Part shown: piece by piece, positions 44,608 to 56,920 of the stretch
Layout: each line of letters begins with the position of its first letter
Position numbering within the stretch: position 1 is the first letter of the stretch
Assembly: GCA_031769625.1 (NCBI GenBank)
Contig: JAUIMM010000017.1
Location: forward strand, 1,027,001 to 1,091,000
From: Taudactylus pleione
Lineage: Eukaryota; Chordata; Amphibia; Anura; Myobatrachidae
DNA length: 64,000 nt
Direction: 5' to 3'
Program-made: the position numbers and the translations under genes
Notes under the pieces: generated by a model
Seen by the model: the letters and a program-made list of their open reading frames with translations, nothing else
Databases searched by the model: none
What the model was told of the DNA's origin: nothing

Positions 44608-45975
44608 TTGACTATCATTGTTCTTAGTACTTAACGTATGCACTTGCATTTTCTTTTTCCTACATTTCCTACACGTTTCAGCATGGTAGCACCTCTTATT
44701 ATGTTTAATATTAGGGTGTGCAATCCAATCCCCCTCCCCATTTTAGTCCACAAATTTTCAGTTTACTCTGTACATGAGTGACAGGTGCACTTTAAGAAAA
44801 ATCATCTCTTAAAGAATGTAACATATTGCTGGTAGCAAAATCACAGAAGCTAGTAACCATATATCAAATTCCAGTCATGAAGTTTATTTCTGGATCCTCC
44901 AGGCCTAAGGTTCGGTGAATGATACAGCTTACTCATTAGTGGTTGCCGGCTTGCTGCTTTCTGATTTGTAATTCAGTTTCGGCAGAGAAGAGATGTAGTT
45001 TGTATTTTCAGAGTGCACAAATTGTAAGACGCATAGCTCATTATCCAAAGCCTGAAACATGTCCTTGGAACACAAATATGGAAATAGAGGGGAGACAGAT
45101 GAAATGCCCGGCAGCAAATGGCTGTAAGATGAAATGTATCACCATATAAGAGTATTGTCTCCTCTGTAGCCTCATGTAATGAAGTGGGCAATAATTGGGA
45201 ATGTGCTTTATATGTGGTAATGGTCAGTGGTGTGCTGCAGGGTGTGGGGGACACATAGCCACAACATATATCATCATCTTTTTCTTCCCACCTCCTAATG
45301 AATATGATTGCAATAATATAGTTTAAAAAAGACACCAGCATAAGTAATGTCTCACCTGGCACTTAATGGTCTGTAAACTACAGAGTGCACAGTCTACTCT
45401 CTCTGCAGGTTCTGTATGTGACCAAACAGGGTGTGGGCTATGCTCAAGTCTGTGCAGCTGACTCATCACTGCATGTACAGCTATAGCTAGAATTGGCTGC
45501 CTGGTTTGAGTGAATATGCACTAAATATTACATTTCGTCACCTCTATGCTCATGTTCCTATAACCAATAACCCCTCATATATTATTGGTATTAGGCAAAG
45601 TGTGGCATAGAGCCATGGTGCCCCACAGCACGTGTTCGCTACCATGCTGCCCAGCCATACTGAACTGTGCCAGGGAAGGGACATGGCCAGCATGTGGGGA
45701 CAAGTTAAGAGAAATTAAAATAAAAACAAGGGCAGTGTCAGCCTGGGGCATGAAGGGCAATTTAATGTGCTCCAACTCATTGGTTTATTGCAGTAGTTAG
45801 GAGCCCATAAAATCGCAAAAATGAAGGATGTGAGCAGCTGCCTGAGTTGGGTGGCTAGCCCACAGAAGGCAAGTAATTGCACAAGGAAGGCAGTATTTAG
45901 GCACCCAGGGCTGGCAACAGAAATTGGGGCCCATCACACTGATGTAATTGAGGCCCTCTATCCCCTCTAAGTAAG
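44608..45975. other. No gene seen
   Basis: Ordinary AT-moderate sequence with only short frames on both strands. 45905-45975 (GGGGCCCATCACACTGATGT) may be the edge of the element that contains the following minisatellite. Confidence 0.35.
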
Positions 45976-46009
45976 CACATGCAGCTCATCCCCATGCCTC
46001 TCCAACCTC

Positions 46010-46705
46010 AATTCCAACTATGTCGCTCAGCCTCATCCCCCATGTCTCTCCAGCTTCAACCTCCTGTGTCTCTCCCCTCCCCTGTGTCTCATTATCAGAC
46101 ATCATTATCCCCCCAGCTGCATCTCTCTGCTTCATTCCCTACCCATCTCAACATCATTCCCCACCCCTCTCTCAACATCATTCTCCTCCTTGTCTCTTAG
46201 ACCAACCCTGTGTATCTCATTCTCATCTGCTCCAATGTGTCTCTCTGCCTCATCTGCTCCAATGTTTGTCTTAGCCTCATCTGCTCCACTGAGTCTCTCA
46301 GCCAGATCCCTCTACTGTGTCTCTCAGCTAGATCCCCCCACCCTGTGTCTCTCAGCTTCATTTCCCAGCCCCTGTGTCTCTCAGCTTCATTCCCCAGGCC
46401 CTGTATCTCTCAGCTTCATTCTCCAACCCCTGTGTCTATCAGCTTTATTCCCCAGCTCCTGTGTCTATCAGCTTTATTCCCCAGCTCCTGTGTCTATCAG
46501 CTTTATAACCCAGCTCCTGTGTCTCTCAGCTTCATACCCCAGCCCCTGTGTTTCTCAGCTTCATTCCCCTGCTCTTGTGTCTCTCAGATTCATTTTGCAG
46601 CCCCTGTTTCTCTCAGCTTCATTCCCCTGCTCCTGTGTCTATCAGCTTCATTTTGCAGCCCCTGTGTCTCTCAGCTTCATTCCCCAACCCTGTCTTTCTG
46701 CATGC
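46010..46705 (+). repeat. ~29-bp pyrimidine-rich minisatellite
   Basis: Units such as CAGCTTCATTCCCCAGCCCC followed by TGTGTCTCT recur about every 29 bp; the first ~200 bp are more diverged. Frames of 176 and 193 residues across it (repeating CLSASFP) are artefacts. Confidence 0.9.
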
Positions 46706-46948
46706 CAGCTGCTCAGCTAGACTTCTCAGGGGGCCGGACTGGCCTACCTGACCATATACCCTGGAATGCACAGAATACACTGACCTGGTGAATGAGGATG
46801 CAGGGGCGGTATAGAAGTAACAGTACTGAACAGTACAGAGCAGACACTGGAGTAGCAGGAATGAAAGTGATCATCACTCAGTTTGGCAACAGAGACCAGG
46901 GGAGTGCACCATGAGAACAGATAAGCTGCACTTTCCTGGGGAAACAGA

Positions 46949-47124
46949 GGGGGAGAATGATCAAATTTGAAGAGAGGTAAAGTGGAAATGTTGCTCACAG
47001 CAACCAATCAGCTACTAACTGTCATTTTCTTAGTACAGCCTGTAAAATGAGAATTAGAAGCAGATTGGTAATTGGTACGTTATCTCTATCCACTTTATCT
47101 CCAAGATTTGATAAATCTCCCCCC
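46949..47124. mobile_element. Palindromic MITE, ~176 bp
   Basis: Ends GGGGGAGAATGATCAAATTTG and inverted GGGGGAGATTTATCAAATCTTG-like sequence pair over ~40 bp. The centre has GCAACCAATCAGCTACTAAC and GAAGCAGATTGGTAATTGG, as in the 29979-30150 element. No firm target duplication. Confidence 0.7.
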
Positions 47125-49487
47125 TGAGAGAGTTTGCATGCTGCCTCTATAAGGCAGTAGGCAGGATGCGGCCAGCAGCTATCTATGTTTTCTGACTGGA
47201 GGCGCTTCTACTGGCTAACCCGTCATCTCTGCTCTGTTCTGCTTGGGATCATGAAACAATCTCCCGTGATCTATTAACAACTGTGGCTGTGGGGGGCAAA
47301 AACAAAAGCTCTACTGTACTCTGGCTGGCATCCCCAGCCGGAACTGGAGTCCAGAACATGAGTTCCATCTGCTCTGCCTCGCTATGCCTTTGGTACTTGA
47401 TAAAAACTGGCATTATCTATATATATATATATATTATCTGGAACCTCATAATCCAGGAATTTGTGTGACCAGACAGGAACAAAAATACATTATTGCTGGT
47501 GTACTGTCACATACTGTACATGTATTTCCCCTAAAATTAGATACTTGAGGATTGTGGCGGGAAACTAGGAGCAATTTTGAAATGTGTTTTAGCAGACTTC
47601 AGGTATGGTTCTCCAAGTTATGGAAAACTTATCTGCAAAATAAAAGTATATACGATAATAGATTACACACTTGTACCAAGTATCAAACCATCACTTGTGA
47701 CCTCCAAGTTCTGACTTGTTCCCTGATTTATGCACCACCAAGCTTCACTTGTGGCCACAAGTCATATTGAATAAGTGTTAGTGCCTTTGGTGAAGCTCAT
47801 CTTTATGGCCATAAATCAAAGTATAAGACTGAACCTGATTGGTGCAGCCAACTTCCATATCATGTGTCTTCCGAACAATACAGAAAAGTCACCAGGCACA
47901 TCTGCAATGAGTGGATGTAGAGGGATTACACTCTGCACAATGTGGTGTCCCTCCTTCCTCTGCAGTAAACGAGCGGCAAACGTGATTCTAGATCACTTCA
48001 TTGACAAAGTTTGGAATTTGCAGGCAAAGTAGTAATAGTTACTAATTAGATGTTAGATTATTAAGGAGTTGTCAGTAGTACTCCCAGTGAGAGGTGAGCG
48101 TGAACATGTGAGAGAAGGGAGTGGCATGTGGGTAAGTGGAAGGATTGAGAGTCATGCAGGGGTCTGAATAGAGTTTTGGCATACATGTGGGATTGTATGG
48201 TTAGTTGAAGCATTTTATAGCAAGTGAGAAGTATGGGGGTATAAGTAGAATGTATGTTCATTTGTGGTTCTTGAAAGTTTTGATGGGGGATTTTGGGATG
48301 AGTGCGTGGAGAAGTGGGGGCTGTGGAGATCATTTTGGGTCTGTTTTTATATTTAAATATACACTCTTATATTTGGGTGATGAGATCTGCAACCCATAGT
48401 TCTACAGAACCATAAATGGAAACATACTGTATAAATACAATTTATCCAGGTGCTATTTCTTACTAAGATTGTTGTCAGGGATAACATCTTTTGGGGGTAA
48501 ATACTTAAAGTCTCATAAAAATTGATTTAGTTTTTTTTCTTTACTACCAACATTTTTTTAAATATTTTTTATATCTTGTATAAAAATAAATTGAATTGAA
48601 CTATTGCCTTCCTTCTGGTAATATCCCAGCATTCTCTGTGGCCTAGGTGCATTCTGGAGGAGCTGCTGGGTGTATTCAGGAGGAGCTGATGCCACAGCTA
48701 CAGCAGTATAAATCTGCATTAAGTACTTACTTTTTCTCATTCTCTCTCTTTCTCTTATGTACTCATTGTGGCTGATTCTGAGTTGCATGCAAAGTGGCTG
48801 TAACTGCGGGCAGCCGCAGAAGACCACATTATGCTAATGTAAGAATCTTAAGGACTAATGCAGTGGTTTGTGTGTCTACTAGTGGAAACCCATGCAACAG
48901 ACTGATTCTACGCCAATCCCCGCAACCATCATCATTAGTATCTGCACTTGCAACAGCCCCAGCCTTCCCTTCCCCATTTGCTCAACTCAGACTCACAGGA
49001 GCTTGTGATACATGCACATGACACTCTGAAGGCACTCACACAAGTCAAGGTGGTTCCTTGTTGCCACCCAGTTGCCGCCCCAAAATGCCCAATTTCACAA
49101 AAAGACAGAAGTGCCCGAGTTCTATATAACTCGATGGATGTATGGAAAAATGAGTAAACTTGCATCTGCGCAATGGCTGTACATATTGCTCCAGGGGTAA
49201 CAGGACCAATCCTTATGCAAGTCAATGTGACTTTCTCTTACGGTATGCGGCCACTTTACCTATGGTTCTAATTAATTTTAATCATGTGTTTATGTATTAA
49301 TTTGTATGCCATTTGATCCACAAATAAATGTGATGTTATTATGCTATGGTATGATCCCTTTTCTGATTCATTTGGAGGTGTTGTGAGACTAATTTATTTA
49401 TAAGTGTTGAAATATACCCTGGAAATAAAAGAGGGACACCTTGCATTGTAGGAGACTACTTTCCGTCTTAAAGACTATTCTTGGAAC
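47125..49487. other. No gene seen; short AT microsatellite
   Basis: 47419-47435 is a short (AT)n tract. Frames are short and lack family signatures. No RNA gene or mobile-element terminus was recognised. Confidence 0.35.
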
Positions 49488-49490
49488 TTT

Positions 49491-50413
49491 GGGCTAGATT
49501 CATACCTGCTCGCTAGGATGCGTTCACATGCAGCCTGCCGATGTTTGCATTCTGCGCATGCATACGCATCGCAAAGCGCATGTGCGAACTAGTCTGTGAG
49601 ATTGCGAAGCGCTCGCCCCTTGTGTATAGATGCCTCGCTGGCTTGAGTGACAGGACAAGGCGTTTGTGGGTGGTGACAGGGGTTGGTCGATAGAAACGGG
49701 AATGGTGCGAACGCAGGCGTGTCTGAGCGTCTTAATTATGAGGCAGCGTCATAGTACATGTCACTTGGCTGATTTTTACACCGAAGCACTTGCAGTGCTT
49801 GCGGTAGGGTATGGTCTACCACAAGTGCTGCGTATGCATCCAATGGTACTCGATGTTACCGATGGTTGCATGCACATCCTGGAGATAACGTGCACAAGTG
49901 GGCGTCTTAAGACAGGCTGGTGGGCATCTGTAAACACATGTTAATGTCTTGCTGTGCAATCATGGAGTTGCATACTTTGCTAGCGTGCGAACGCATCTAA
50001 CCAGGGGCGTTATAAGAGAGGAGGGGGTCCATGTGCAGCCTCCGTTTGGGCCCCCTCCTTTCTGACTGCAGCTCAGTGGCACTGGCTTCATGCCAGAATC
50101 TACAGCGCATGCGCGGGTCTCCGGGAAAATGGCGCCCGCGCCTACTTTCCTGGGGAACATCTTTTATGTGCATGTGCAGATCACTGGGAAAATGTCCGCC
50201 ACCATTTTCCCAGTGAGTGTTTGCTGCTCTACAGCGCCTGTCCGGCGCTGCGGAGCAGCACTTCGGGAATCGGTGGAGAGGTAAGTGTCATTTCCTATGG
50301 GTGCAGGGTGTGCGGTGTGGGCCCCCTTGGACCCGGGGGCCCGTGTGCCCCGCACACCCTGCACCCTTTATAGATACGCCCCTGCATCTAACGAGCAGGT
50401 CTGAATCGAGCCG
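49491..50413. mobile_element. Harbinger-like MITE, interrupted by a hAT MITE
   Basis: Ends GGGCTAGATTCATACC and (inverted) CGGCTCGATTCAGACC, flanked by TTT at 49488-49490 and 50414-50416. The body resembles 31030-31325. A 383-bp hAT-like MITE sits at 50002-50384; without it and its duplication the host MITE is ~530 bp, like MITE B. Confidence 0.75.
50002..50384. mobile_element. hAT-like MITE nested in Harbinger-like MITE
   Basis: Ends CAGGGGCGTTATAAGAG and (inverted) CAGGGGCGTATCTATAAAG. A perfect 8-bp duplication CATCTAAC lies at 49994-50001 and 50385-50392. GC-rich interior, non-coding. Confidence 0.9.
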
Positions 50414-50529
50414 TTTTGCACTATGAACTGCTTTGTCCTTTGTGCACAAACAGTGAGTTTATAGACTGCACCTGAGTAGAGGAGTGCTTGATATGTGTTC
50501 TTTCTGTATCTTTAAGTCATTGGTGATTA

Positions 50530-50748
50530 TCACATTTAAGTCCAGGTTTTTAGAAGTGGAAATGTTGCCCATAGCAACCAATCAGATTCTACTTAACATT
50601 TATCTAGCACCTTCTAGAAGATAACAGCTAGAATCTGATTGGTTGCTATCTTCTAGAAGGTGCTAGATAAATGTTAAGTAGAATCTGATTGGTTGCTATG
50701 GGCAACATCTCCACTTCTAAAAACCCGCACTTTAGTAAATATACCCCT
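50530..50748. mobile_element. Palindromic MITE, frog-type
   Basis: Near-perfect hairpin: TTTTTAGAAGTGGAAATGTT ... AACATCTCCACTTCTAAAAA, with AACCAATCAGATTCTACTTA opposed to its complement and an inner AGCACCTTCTAGAAGATAAC pair. This sequence type is common in anuran genomes as I recall them, supporting an amphibian source. Confidence 0.8.
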
Positions 50749-51081
50749 TAGGTGTATAAGGACACATCTGTAAAGTGCAGTGATTAATGCCCGGAAATAA
50801 ACGGTGTGATTTTTTTGCAACGGCGCATGTGTGAAAATGTCTGAAAACTCGCACAGCACACATGTTACACAGAGTGTACACACAAAGCCAAGTATCTGAG
50901 CTGTTGTGGAAAAGTGATGGGCATTCCTTGTAGGTTACTAGAATGCACATAAAAATGGTCCGTTCAGTTGCATATTATGGGAGTGTCGCCGGGGTGTCAG
51001 TGTAAGTGGCTCTATGCTGACAGACACAGCCACAGGCACAGGAGGCCATAGTCCAATAAAGAAACTGCACCTGCCATGGGG

Positions 51082-51480
51082 CATGCTTGCCGACTATCTG
51101 GCTGCCCCTTCCGGGAGGGAGCAGCCAGATTGGCTTGACTGGGGGGGCGTGGCCAGCAAACGGGGGCGGGGCCGGCCAGACTTCAACAGTTTTCCGGGCG
51201 GAGCAGGGGGCGGAGCCATGCGATCGCGTCATTTTGGCCCCGCCCCTGCTACACGCTGCCGATATTACAGGCAGCGTGAAGCAGGGGGCGAGGCCAAAAT
51301 GACGTGATTCGACGTGAATCGCGTCACAGGCCCCCCGGTGCCGAGGATTTTTCTGTAATTGCGGTGGGGGGCAGGAGGGGTCGGCAGCTGCCGGGAGACA
51401 TGCCTGCTTTCCCGGGAGGTCGGGAGCGGCACCCGATTTTCGGGAGGCCCCCGACCAAATCGGGAGGGTAGGCAAGTATG
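51082..51480. mobile_element. TIR element, 399 bp, 9-bp target duplication
   Basis: Ends CATGCTTGCCGAC and (inverted) CATACTTGCCTACCCTCCCG. Flanked by GCCATGGGG at 51073-51081 and 51481-51489, a perfect 9-bp repeat (8 bp plus a chance base, or truly 9). Termini match the 1917-3123 element. The centre contains GGGGCGTGGCCAGCAAACGG and a TCATTTTGGCC/GGCCAAAATGA inverted pair. Non-coding. Confidence 0.85.
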
Positions 51481-51774
51481 GCCATGGGGATGCTACAAGT
51501 TTCAATGGTGCGACCGATCGTGACATCTAAGGATGCACTGATCGGTATCACAGTGTGCACGGATCCCGAACATTCAGCCGCATGTATGTATACAAGGGAA
51601 GGAGTTTGTAGTGTCATTTGCATAAAGCCACAGACGGCCAACCGCCAATGGACGCTACTGCGTGTGCAGGGCCGGATTAAGGTCTGTGGGGGCCCCTGGG
51701 CAACAAACATGTGGGGACCCCTATTAAATGTGACAAACTGGGGGTATGCGTAATGGGGACCTTATGCAGAGCCC

Positions 51775-52450
51775 CCAGTAGTTTCAGTGCCCACAGTGGT
51801 AGTGCCCCGTATGCAGTGCACCCAGTAGTAGTGCCCCTTATGCAGTGCCCCCTATGCAATACTCCTATTAGTAGTGCCCACTGTAGTAATACCCTCTGTA
51901 TAAATGCCCCCAGTAGTAATACCCCCGTAGTTGTGCCCCAAATAGTAATGCCCCCCAGTAGTAATTGGGCATGTGCCCAATAGTAATGCCCTAGTAGTAA
52001 TCCTCCCTGTATAAATCCCCCAGTAGTAATACCCATGTAGTTGTGCCCCCAATAGTAATGCCCCCAGTAGTCATTCCCCCTTTAGTAGAGCCCTCAGTAG
52101 AAATGCCTCCAGTAGTAATGCCCCTCTATTAGTGCCCCCAATACTAATGCTCCCTCTCTAGTAGAGCCCCCAACAGTAATGCCCCCTGATTAATGCCCCC
52201 AGTAGTAATGCCTCCCCCTCCGAGTAATGCCTCTCCCCCGAGTAATGCCCCCAGTAGTAATTCCACCCAAGTAATGCCCCCAGTAGTAATGCCTCCCCCC
52301 TCCCCGAGTAATGCCCCAGTAGCAATGCTCCCCCCTGAGTAATGCCCCCAGTAGTAATGCCCCCTGCCAGTAATGCCCCCAGTAGTAATGCTCCCCATCG
52401 AGTAATATCCCCTGTAGTAATGCCCCCCGCCAGTAATGCCCCCAGTAGGC
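51775..52450 (+). repeat. Degenerate AGTAGTAATGCCCCC minisatellite
   Basis: The unit AGTAGTAATGCCCCC, often expanded to ~30 bp with CGAGTAATGCCCC, recurs across ~675 bp with much decay. Minus-strand frames rich in Gly/Thr across it are artefacts. Confidence 0.85.
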
Positions 52451-53576
52451 TGCTTGACAAAAAAATAAATAAAGCTCATACTTACCTTAAGCTAAGCCCC
52501 GCGTCCGCTGCAGTCCGCTTGGCTGCTCCTCTGCACTATGGCAGAGACGTCATGACGTCTCTGCCATAGTGTACTGCGTGAGCCGGAAGCTGGAGCTCAC
52601 GTGAGCTCAAGCCTCCGACTCCGGCTGCTGCTGCGGGGAGGGTTAGGTCTAGACTATACAGCGCTGATGGACCTGTGACGTCATACCCACGTGACCCGGC
52701 CTGAAAGGGGTAGGGGCGGGGATGCGATGCTCGCCACGCTTCGCTGCGCTCACCACAAATATTTATTCCCCCTATATGCCCTAGTGGATGGTATCGCAGA
52801 ATCGGTCCAGCCCCCTGCAGCGGTCACGTGGTGGATACGTCACAGAGGTCCTTTAGCCACATAGGAAATAGCAGCAACCCTGCGGGGAGGGAGCCGGGCG
52901 CCCGCTGTAAGGGCGCCTGGTAAATGGAGCCTCCCTGCGGCACCGGGGTTAGGTTGGCCGGAGGAGGTGGAACTGGTTCCGTCTCCTCCAGTCCTCTTTA
53001 ACCCCGATAGCTGTGGGGGCCCTTAACATGTGGGGGCCCAGGGGTGGGCTGGGCCAGGGGGCAGGGTGCCACCTGCCCCCCGGGACGGTACAATTGTGCA
53101 GTATGTATGGGATGGCTGGGAAGGTCCCATGCTCCCTCCTCTGGCCGGCTGAATTATGTCTACCGAGATCGGAGCTCACTTGAGCTCCTATCGGGAAGCT
53201 ATCAGAGGCCGCTCATTCTGTAGTTAAGGTAAAATCTATGGCTGCGGTAGGGTTGCTGCGCATGCCTAGCTGCAGCAGCAGCAGCTCCTCCCATGGCCTT
53301 TACCCTGTGCCGAGAGCTCTGGCAACACGTGATCCTCCTTTCCGTTCATTTCCTCCTTCCTTTTCTGTGACCCCTCTCTGAGAGTCAGGGCGGCGCGCAA
53401 GTCCCTGGCTCCCTTTATCGATCCTTACTGCTCCGCCTCCTGAGTCCTGCCTGTGCAACAAGAGAGGAGCACCTAGCCACAGTTAGCCAAGCAACAAGTA
53501 AGTTAAAAGAGTACTTAAAATATATAGGGGGATGATGGGCAAATAACATATGTGGGAGGTGGTGAGTAAATATATT

Positions 53577-53968
53577 GTATAAGGGAAGGGAGATGATAGG
53601 TATAAAATATATAAGGGAAGGGAGATGATAGGTATAAAATATATAAGGGAAGGGAGATGATAGGTATAAAATATATAAGGGAAGGGAGATGATAGGTATA
53701 AAATATATAAGGGAAGGGAGATGATAGGTATAAAATATATAAGAGAAGGGAGATGATAGGTATAAAATATATAAGAGAAGGGAGATGATAGGTATAAAAT
53801 ATATAAGGGAAGGGAGATGATAGGTATAAAATATATAAGGGAAGGGAGATGATAGGTATAAAATATATAAGAGAAGGGAGATGATAGGTATAAAATATAT
53901 AAGGGAAGGGAAATGATAGGTATAAAATATTTAAGGGAAGGGAGATGATAGGTATAAAATATATAAGG
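53577..53968 (+). repeat. 32-bp minisatellite
   Basis: About twelve highly uniform copies of AAGGGAAGGGAGATGATAGG plus TATAAAATATAT, period 32 bp. High uniformity suggests recent expansion. The 212-residue minus-strand frame across it is an artefact. Confidence 0.95.
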
Positions 53969-54175
53969 CCCTGGGTAAGCTGGTGGCGCTATATAAATAA
54001 AAGAAGAATGTGTGAAATGTAACTGTGTCTTCCACTTATCAGGGTTCATTTCTTGCCAAGGGAAAACTTGGAACGTATTTAAATTTAGAACTTGCTCACA
54101 ATGATATTTAATTGTGAGCAAGTTATAAGTAAAAATAAATTATTAAGAAAAAAAAAAAGGATTTCCTCTAACATA

Positions 54176-55003
54176 GGGGCCTATTCATCATAACTAAAGT
54201 TTCCCAGGAGGTAATTAGGTTTAGAACTCGCATGGAGTTCTACCTAATTACCGAAGGAATTCATCATTCCTCCTCCCTATAACTATCTATTCCGAAAAGC
54301 TGTCATTATTGCGATGACAGCTTTTCAGGAAATAGATAGTTATCCCTGCCTGCTCTAACTTGTCGCAACTGGAAGCAGTGCTGCGCATGTGCTGTTACAT
54401 TTGTAAAACCAGCGCATGCGCAGCACTGCCTACAGATGCGGTAAGTTTGTGTCCCCCCCTCCGCTCACCTGCCCCACCTCCTCCCACGCTCACCTCCCCC
54501 TGTTCAGCACTTACCTGCACGCGCAGCAGCCTCCGGCTCCGTCTGCTATGCTCTCATGTGGTCTCCCAGCAGCACACAGTACTGTTTAGGGGAAAAAAAA
54601 AAAACTTTTTTTTTTTTTTTTTTTTACTTTATTGTGCTCTGCTGGGGAGAACACATGAGAGCATAGCAGACGGAGCCAGAGGAGAGACCAGAGCACCAGA
54701 GGGAGACGCCGGGGACCTGCACACGCTGACACAAGTAAGTGTTACCTGCTGTTCGCCAACCTCACAGTGGCGAATAGTAACTCCATCAAATTCCGAAAAT
54801 ACATAATTTTCGGAATTTGATGAATACCATAATTTCCATATCCCCATACTAATGTATGGGGAGTGTGGAAATTAACGCAGGGGAACTTAGCAAGGAGATA
54901 TCAGTGTTATCTCCTGTGCTAAGTATCTTCATGAATACTAAAATAACGTTATTTAAGGAATATGTCCTTAAAAACGTTATTTTAGTGTTGATAAATAGGT
55001 CCC
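54176..55003. mobile_element. Long-hairpin MITE, ~828 bp
   Basis: Ends GGGGCCTATTCATCATAAC and (inverted) GGGACCTATTTATCAACAC. Internal inverted pairs include GAAAAGCTGTCATTATTGCG and GTCTGCTATGCTCTCATGTG, the latter opposed to CACATGAGAGCATAGCAGAC at 54651-54670. A T-rich tract lies near the centre (54600-54625). The target duplication is unresolved. Confidence 0.7.
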
Positions 55004-55170
55004 TCAGTGTTTACCATCCTCGGTCCTCAAGGTACACTAACAGTCCAGGTTTTAGCGATATCCATGATTGAGCATAGATGGTTAAACCAAAATAACTGAG
55101 GCACTTCTAATTAATACAACTGTGCTCATGTTTAGCTATTCTTACCTGGACTGTTAGTGTGCTCTAACTA
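55004..55170. mobile_element. Small TIR repeat with inner hairpin
   Basis: CAGTGTTTACCATCCTCGGT begins it; TACACTAACAGTCCAGGT near the start pairs with ACCTGGACTGTTAGTGTG near the end. The terminus resembles hAT MITEs with GTCCTCAAG motifs (compare 58931-59104). Confidence 0.5.
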
Positions 55171-56062
55171 CTTAACATACCATGCTGCTGCCACTGACAC
55201 CTACAGACAAGCACACCACTGCCCGCAGTCAGGAGGCAGACTAGAAGATGCTCCCCAGCCACAATCAGGGTGGTCGGCCGCAGTCTGCCCACCTCATGGC
55301 AGTTAGCTATGTCCGGTCCACACTCCAACGCTCCTGTTTTTTTATTTATTTTTCCTTAAGATAAGGATGCAGAAAGGATTTGATAAAGTCAGCCAAGTTT
55401 GCTTTTTTGTTTTGGTGCTGCAACTCATAAAGGGTCCCAGAGGAACCTACAACCCTATTAGAAGAACAAATGTGTTCTGCTTTTGTATAAAAGAGCATTG
55501 GCTGCACCTGTCCTATTACAGGCGACATATGATGTGAAGTGATGTTTTTCATCTGTGCATGTGTCAGAGTTCCACCGTTCATACATCCCGATGGTGTTAA
55601 TACAGATTTGCAGTACAGACAGACGCATGGAGAAGTGTATTAGAAATGTGTTGGGCGTTTCTGGATGATTACAGGGGTTGGCTAGTCAGATGCAGTGTAG
55701 TATGGGTGTGCTATTGGAGTGACACAGGTGTGTTGCTGAAAGTGGTTGCATATGGAGATGCGTAATAGATCACATTGGAAGCCACACTCAGGCGGATGAT
55801 CTTCACCTAGAATAGGGCTGGTGCAAGTTTTGATGGTGCGACCGATGGTGGTGTCTAAAAAAAAAAACCAAGCGGTAATGCAGTGTCTGTAGATGCTGAA
55901 ATTGGAAATGGCGTTACTCTACGGGGCCAAGCTCCACAATGTCCTGGTAGAAAAGCCAGGGCCACTTGCTTGTGTTTGCCCCCCAGGCTAAAAGTTGCCA
56001 GCCAGCCCCTACCAGTGACGATCGCCCCTGTCGCCCCCCGTTAATCCGGCCCTGTGCGTGTG

Positions 56063-56920
56063 CTTCTGCAGAGCAGAGTGCAGACATCACACTACTAAGT
56101 ACACTCCTTCTAATTCATCCAAACAATATTTGAAGGGGGAATTTTTTTATAACTTAGTTGTACGCGATTAAATACATCTGAACCTTCTTTTTGACGGCAA
56201 TAAGGAAAACGCATGGTGATATAGGCGGTTATTAAAAGCTTTAACTATGCTCTTTCCTATCCTCAGGCTACTTTTAACTTAGATTTCCTCAACAAAGGGC
56301 AGTTTTTTGGCAATAACATATTATGCTGATCTTACAACCCTCTCTAAGAGCTTACGATCGGCCTTAGAGCTATTACAATACCAGACTGGGCTACAAAGGT
56401 CAAAACACTTTCAATTATACAGCGATAAAAGTTCACCATGTTACTTATCGACAAATTAACAGCCCGCAGTTTCCTAAGAAAATATAGGTGCTGTTATTTT
56501 ACCATGGAAAATTGGAAACACTATATGAAGTACATGACTTCCTCAGATTTAGAGACACCTAGCAATTTAAATTAGTCACTCTCTCTTCATTTGAGTTGTT
56601 TATAGTCAGTGGTTGTAAATTTGACCTCTAAAATCAATAATTACCTCTTTAGTTTTTTTTTTTTAATTTAAAACCAGATAGTTATCCTCACTTCATTTAA
56701 TAAGATGATCAACTTCACCCTGATACATCTTGTCATTCCTATTGGTAATGAGGCCCACTATGGTTGTATCAATAGAATAAGAGTTAAACAGTGGGACACA
56801 ATCATAGGTAAAAAGAAAAAAGACCATTAGGCTTAAAACACATGCCTCTGGTATACCAATACTAATCCTAACTATAGTTGATACAGAGAACCCCTTTTTT
56901 TAGTTGTTGAGGCCTGTTGA
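56063..56920. other. No gene seen
   Basis: AT-rich sequence with only short frames. Some of it may be the degraded 3' part of the LINE that follows on the minus strand. Confidence 0.35.

Larger units (their letters stand above)
51667..56054. mobile_element. Large non-coding hAT-like element (4.4 kb)
   Basis: Ends CAGGGCCGGATTAAGG and (inverted) CAGGGCCGGATTAACGG. Flanked by a perfect 8-bp duplication TGCGTGTG at 51659-51666 and 56055-56062. Inside are two minisatellites (51775-52450 and 53577-53968), a GC-rich block with an ATGGCAGAGACGTCATGACG palindrome, and at least one nested palindromic element (54176-55003). No transposase was seen, so it depends on another element. Part of the length is later insertion. 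Confidence 0.8.

Noticed and set aside
46190..46791. 176- and 193-residue overlapping frames rich in CLSASFP
   Set aside because: Both are readings of a ~29-bp pyrimidine-rich minisatellite in different frames.
52144..52479. Gly/Thr/Leu-rich minus-strand frames
   Set aside because: They arise from the AGTAGTAATGCCCCC minisatellite.
53483..54121. 212-residue minus-strand frame with repeating YHLPSLIYFIPII
   Set aside because: Artefact of the 32-bp minisatellite; it resembles a membrane protein only by composition.
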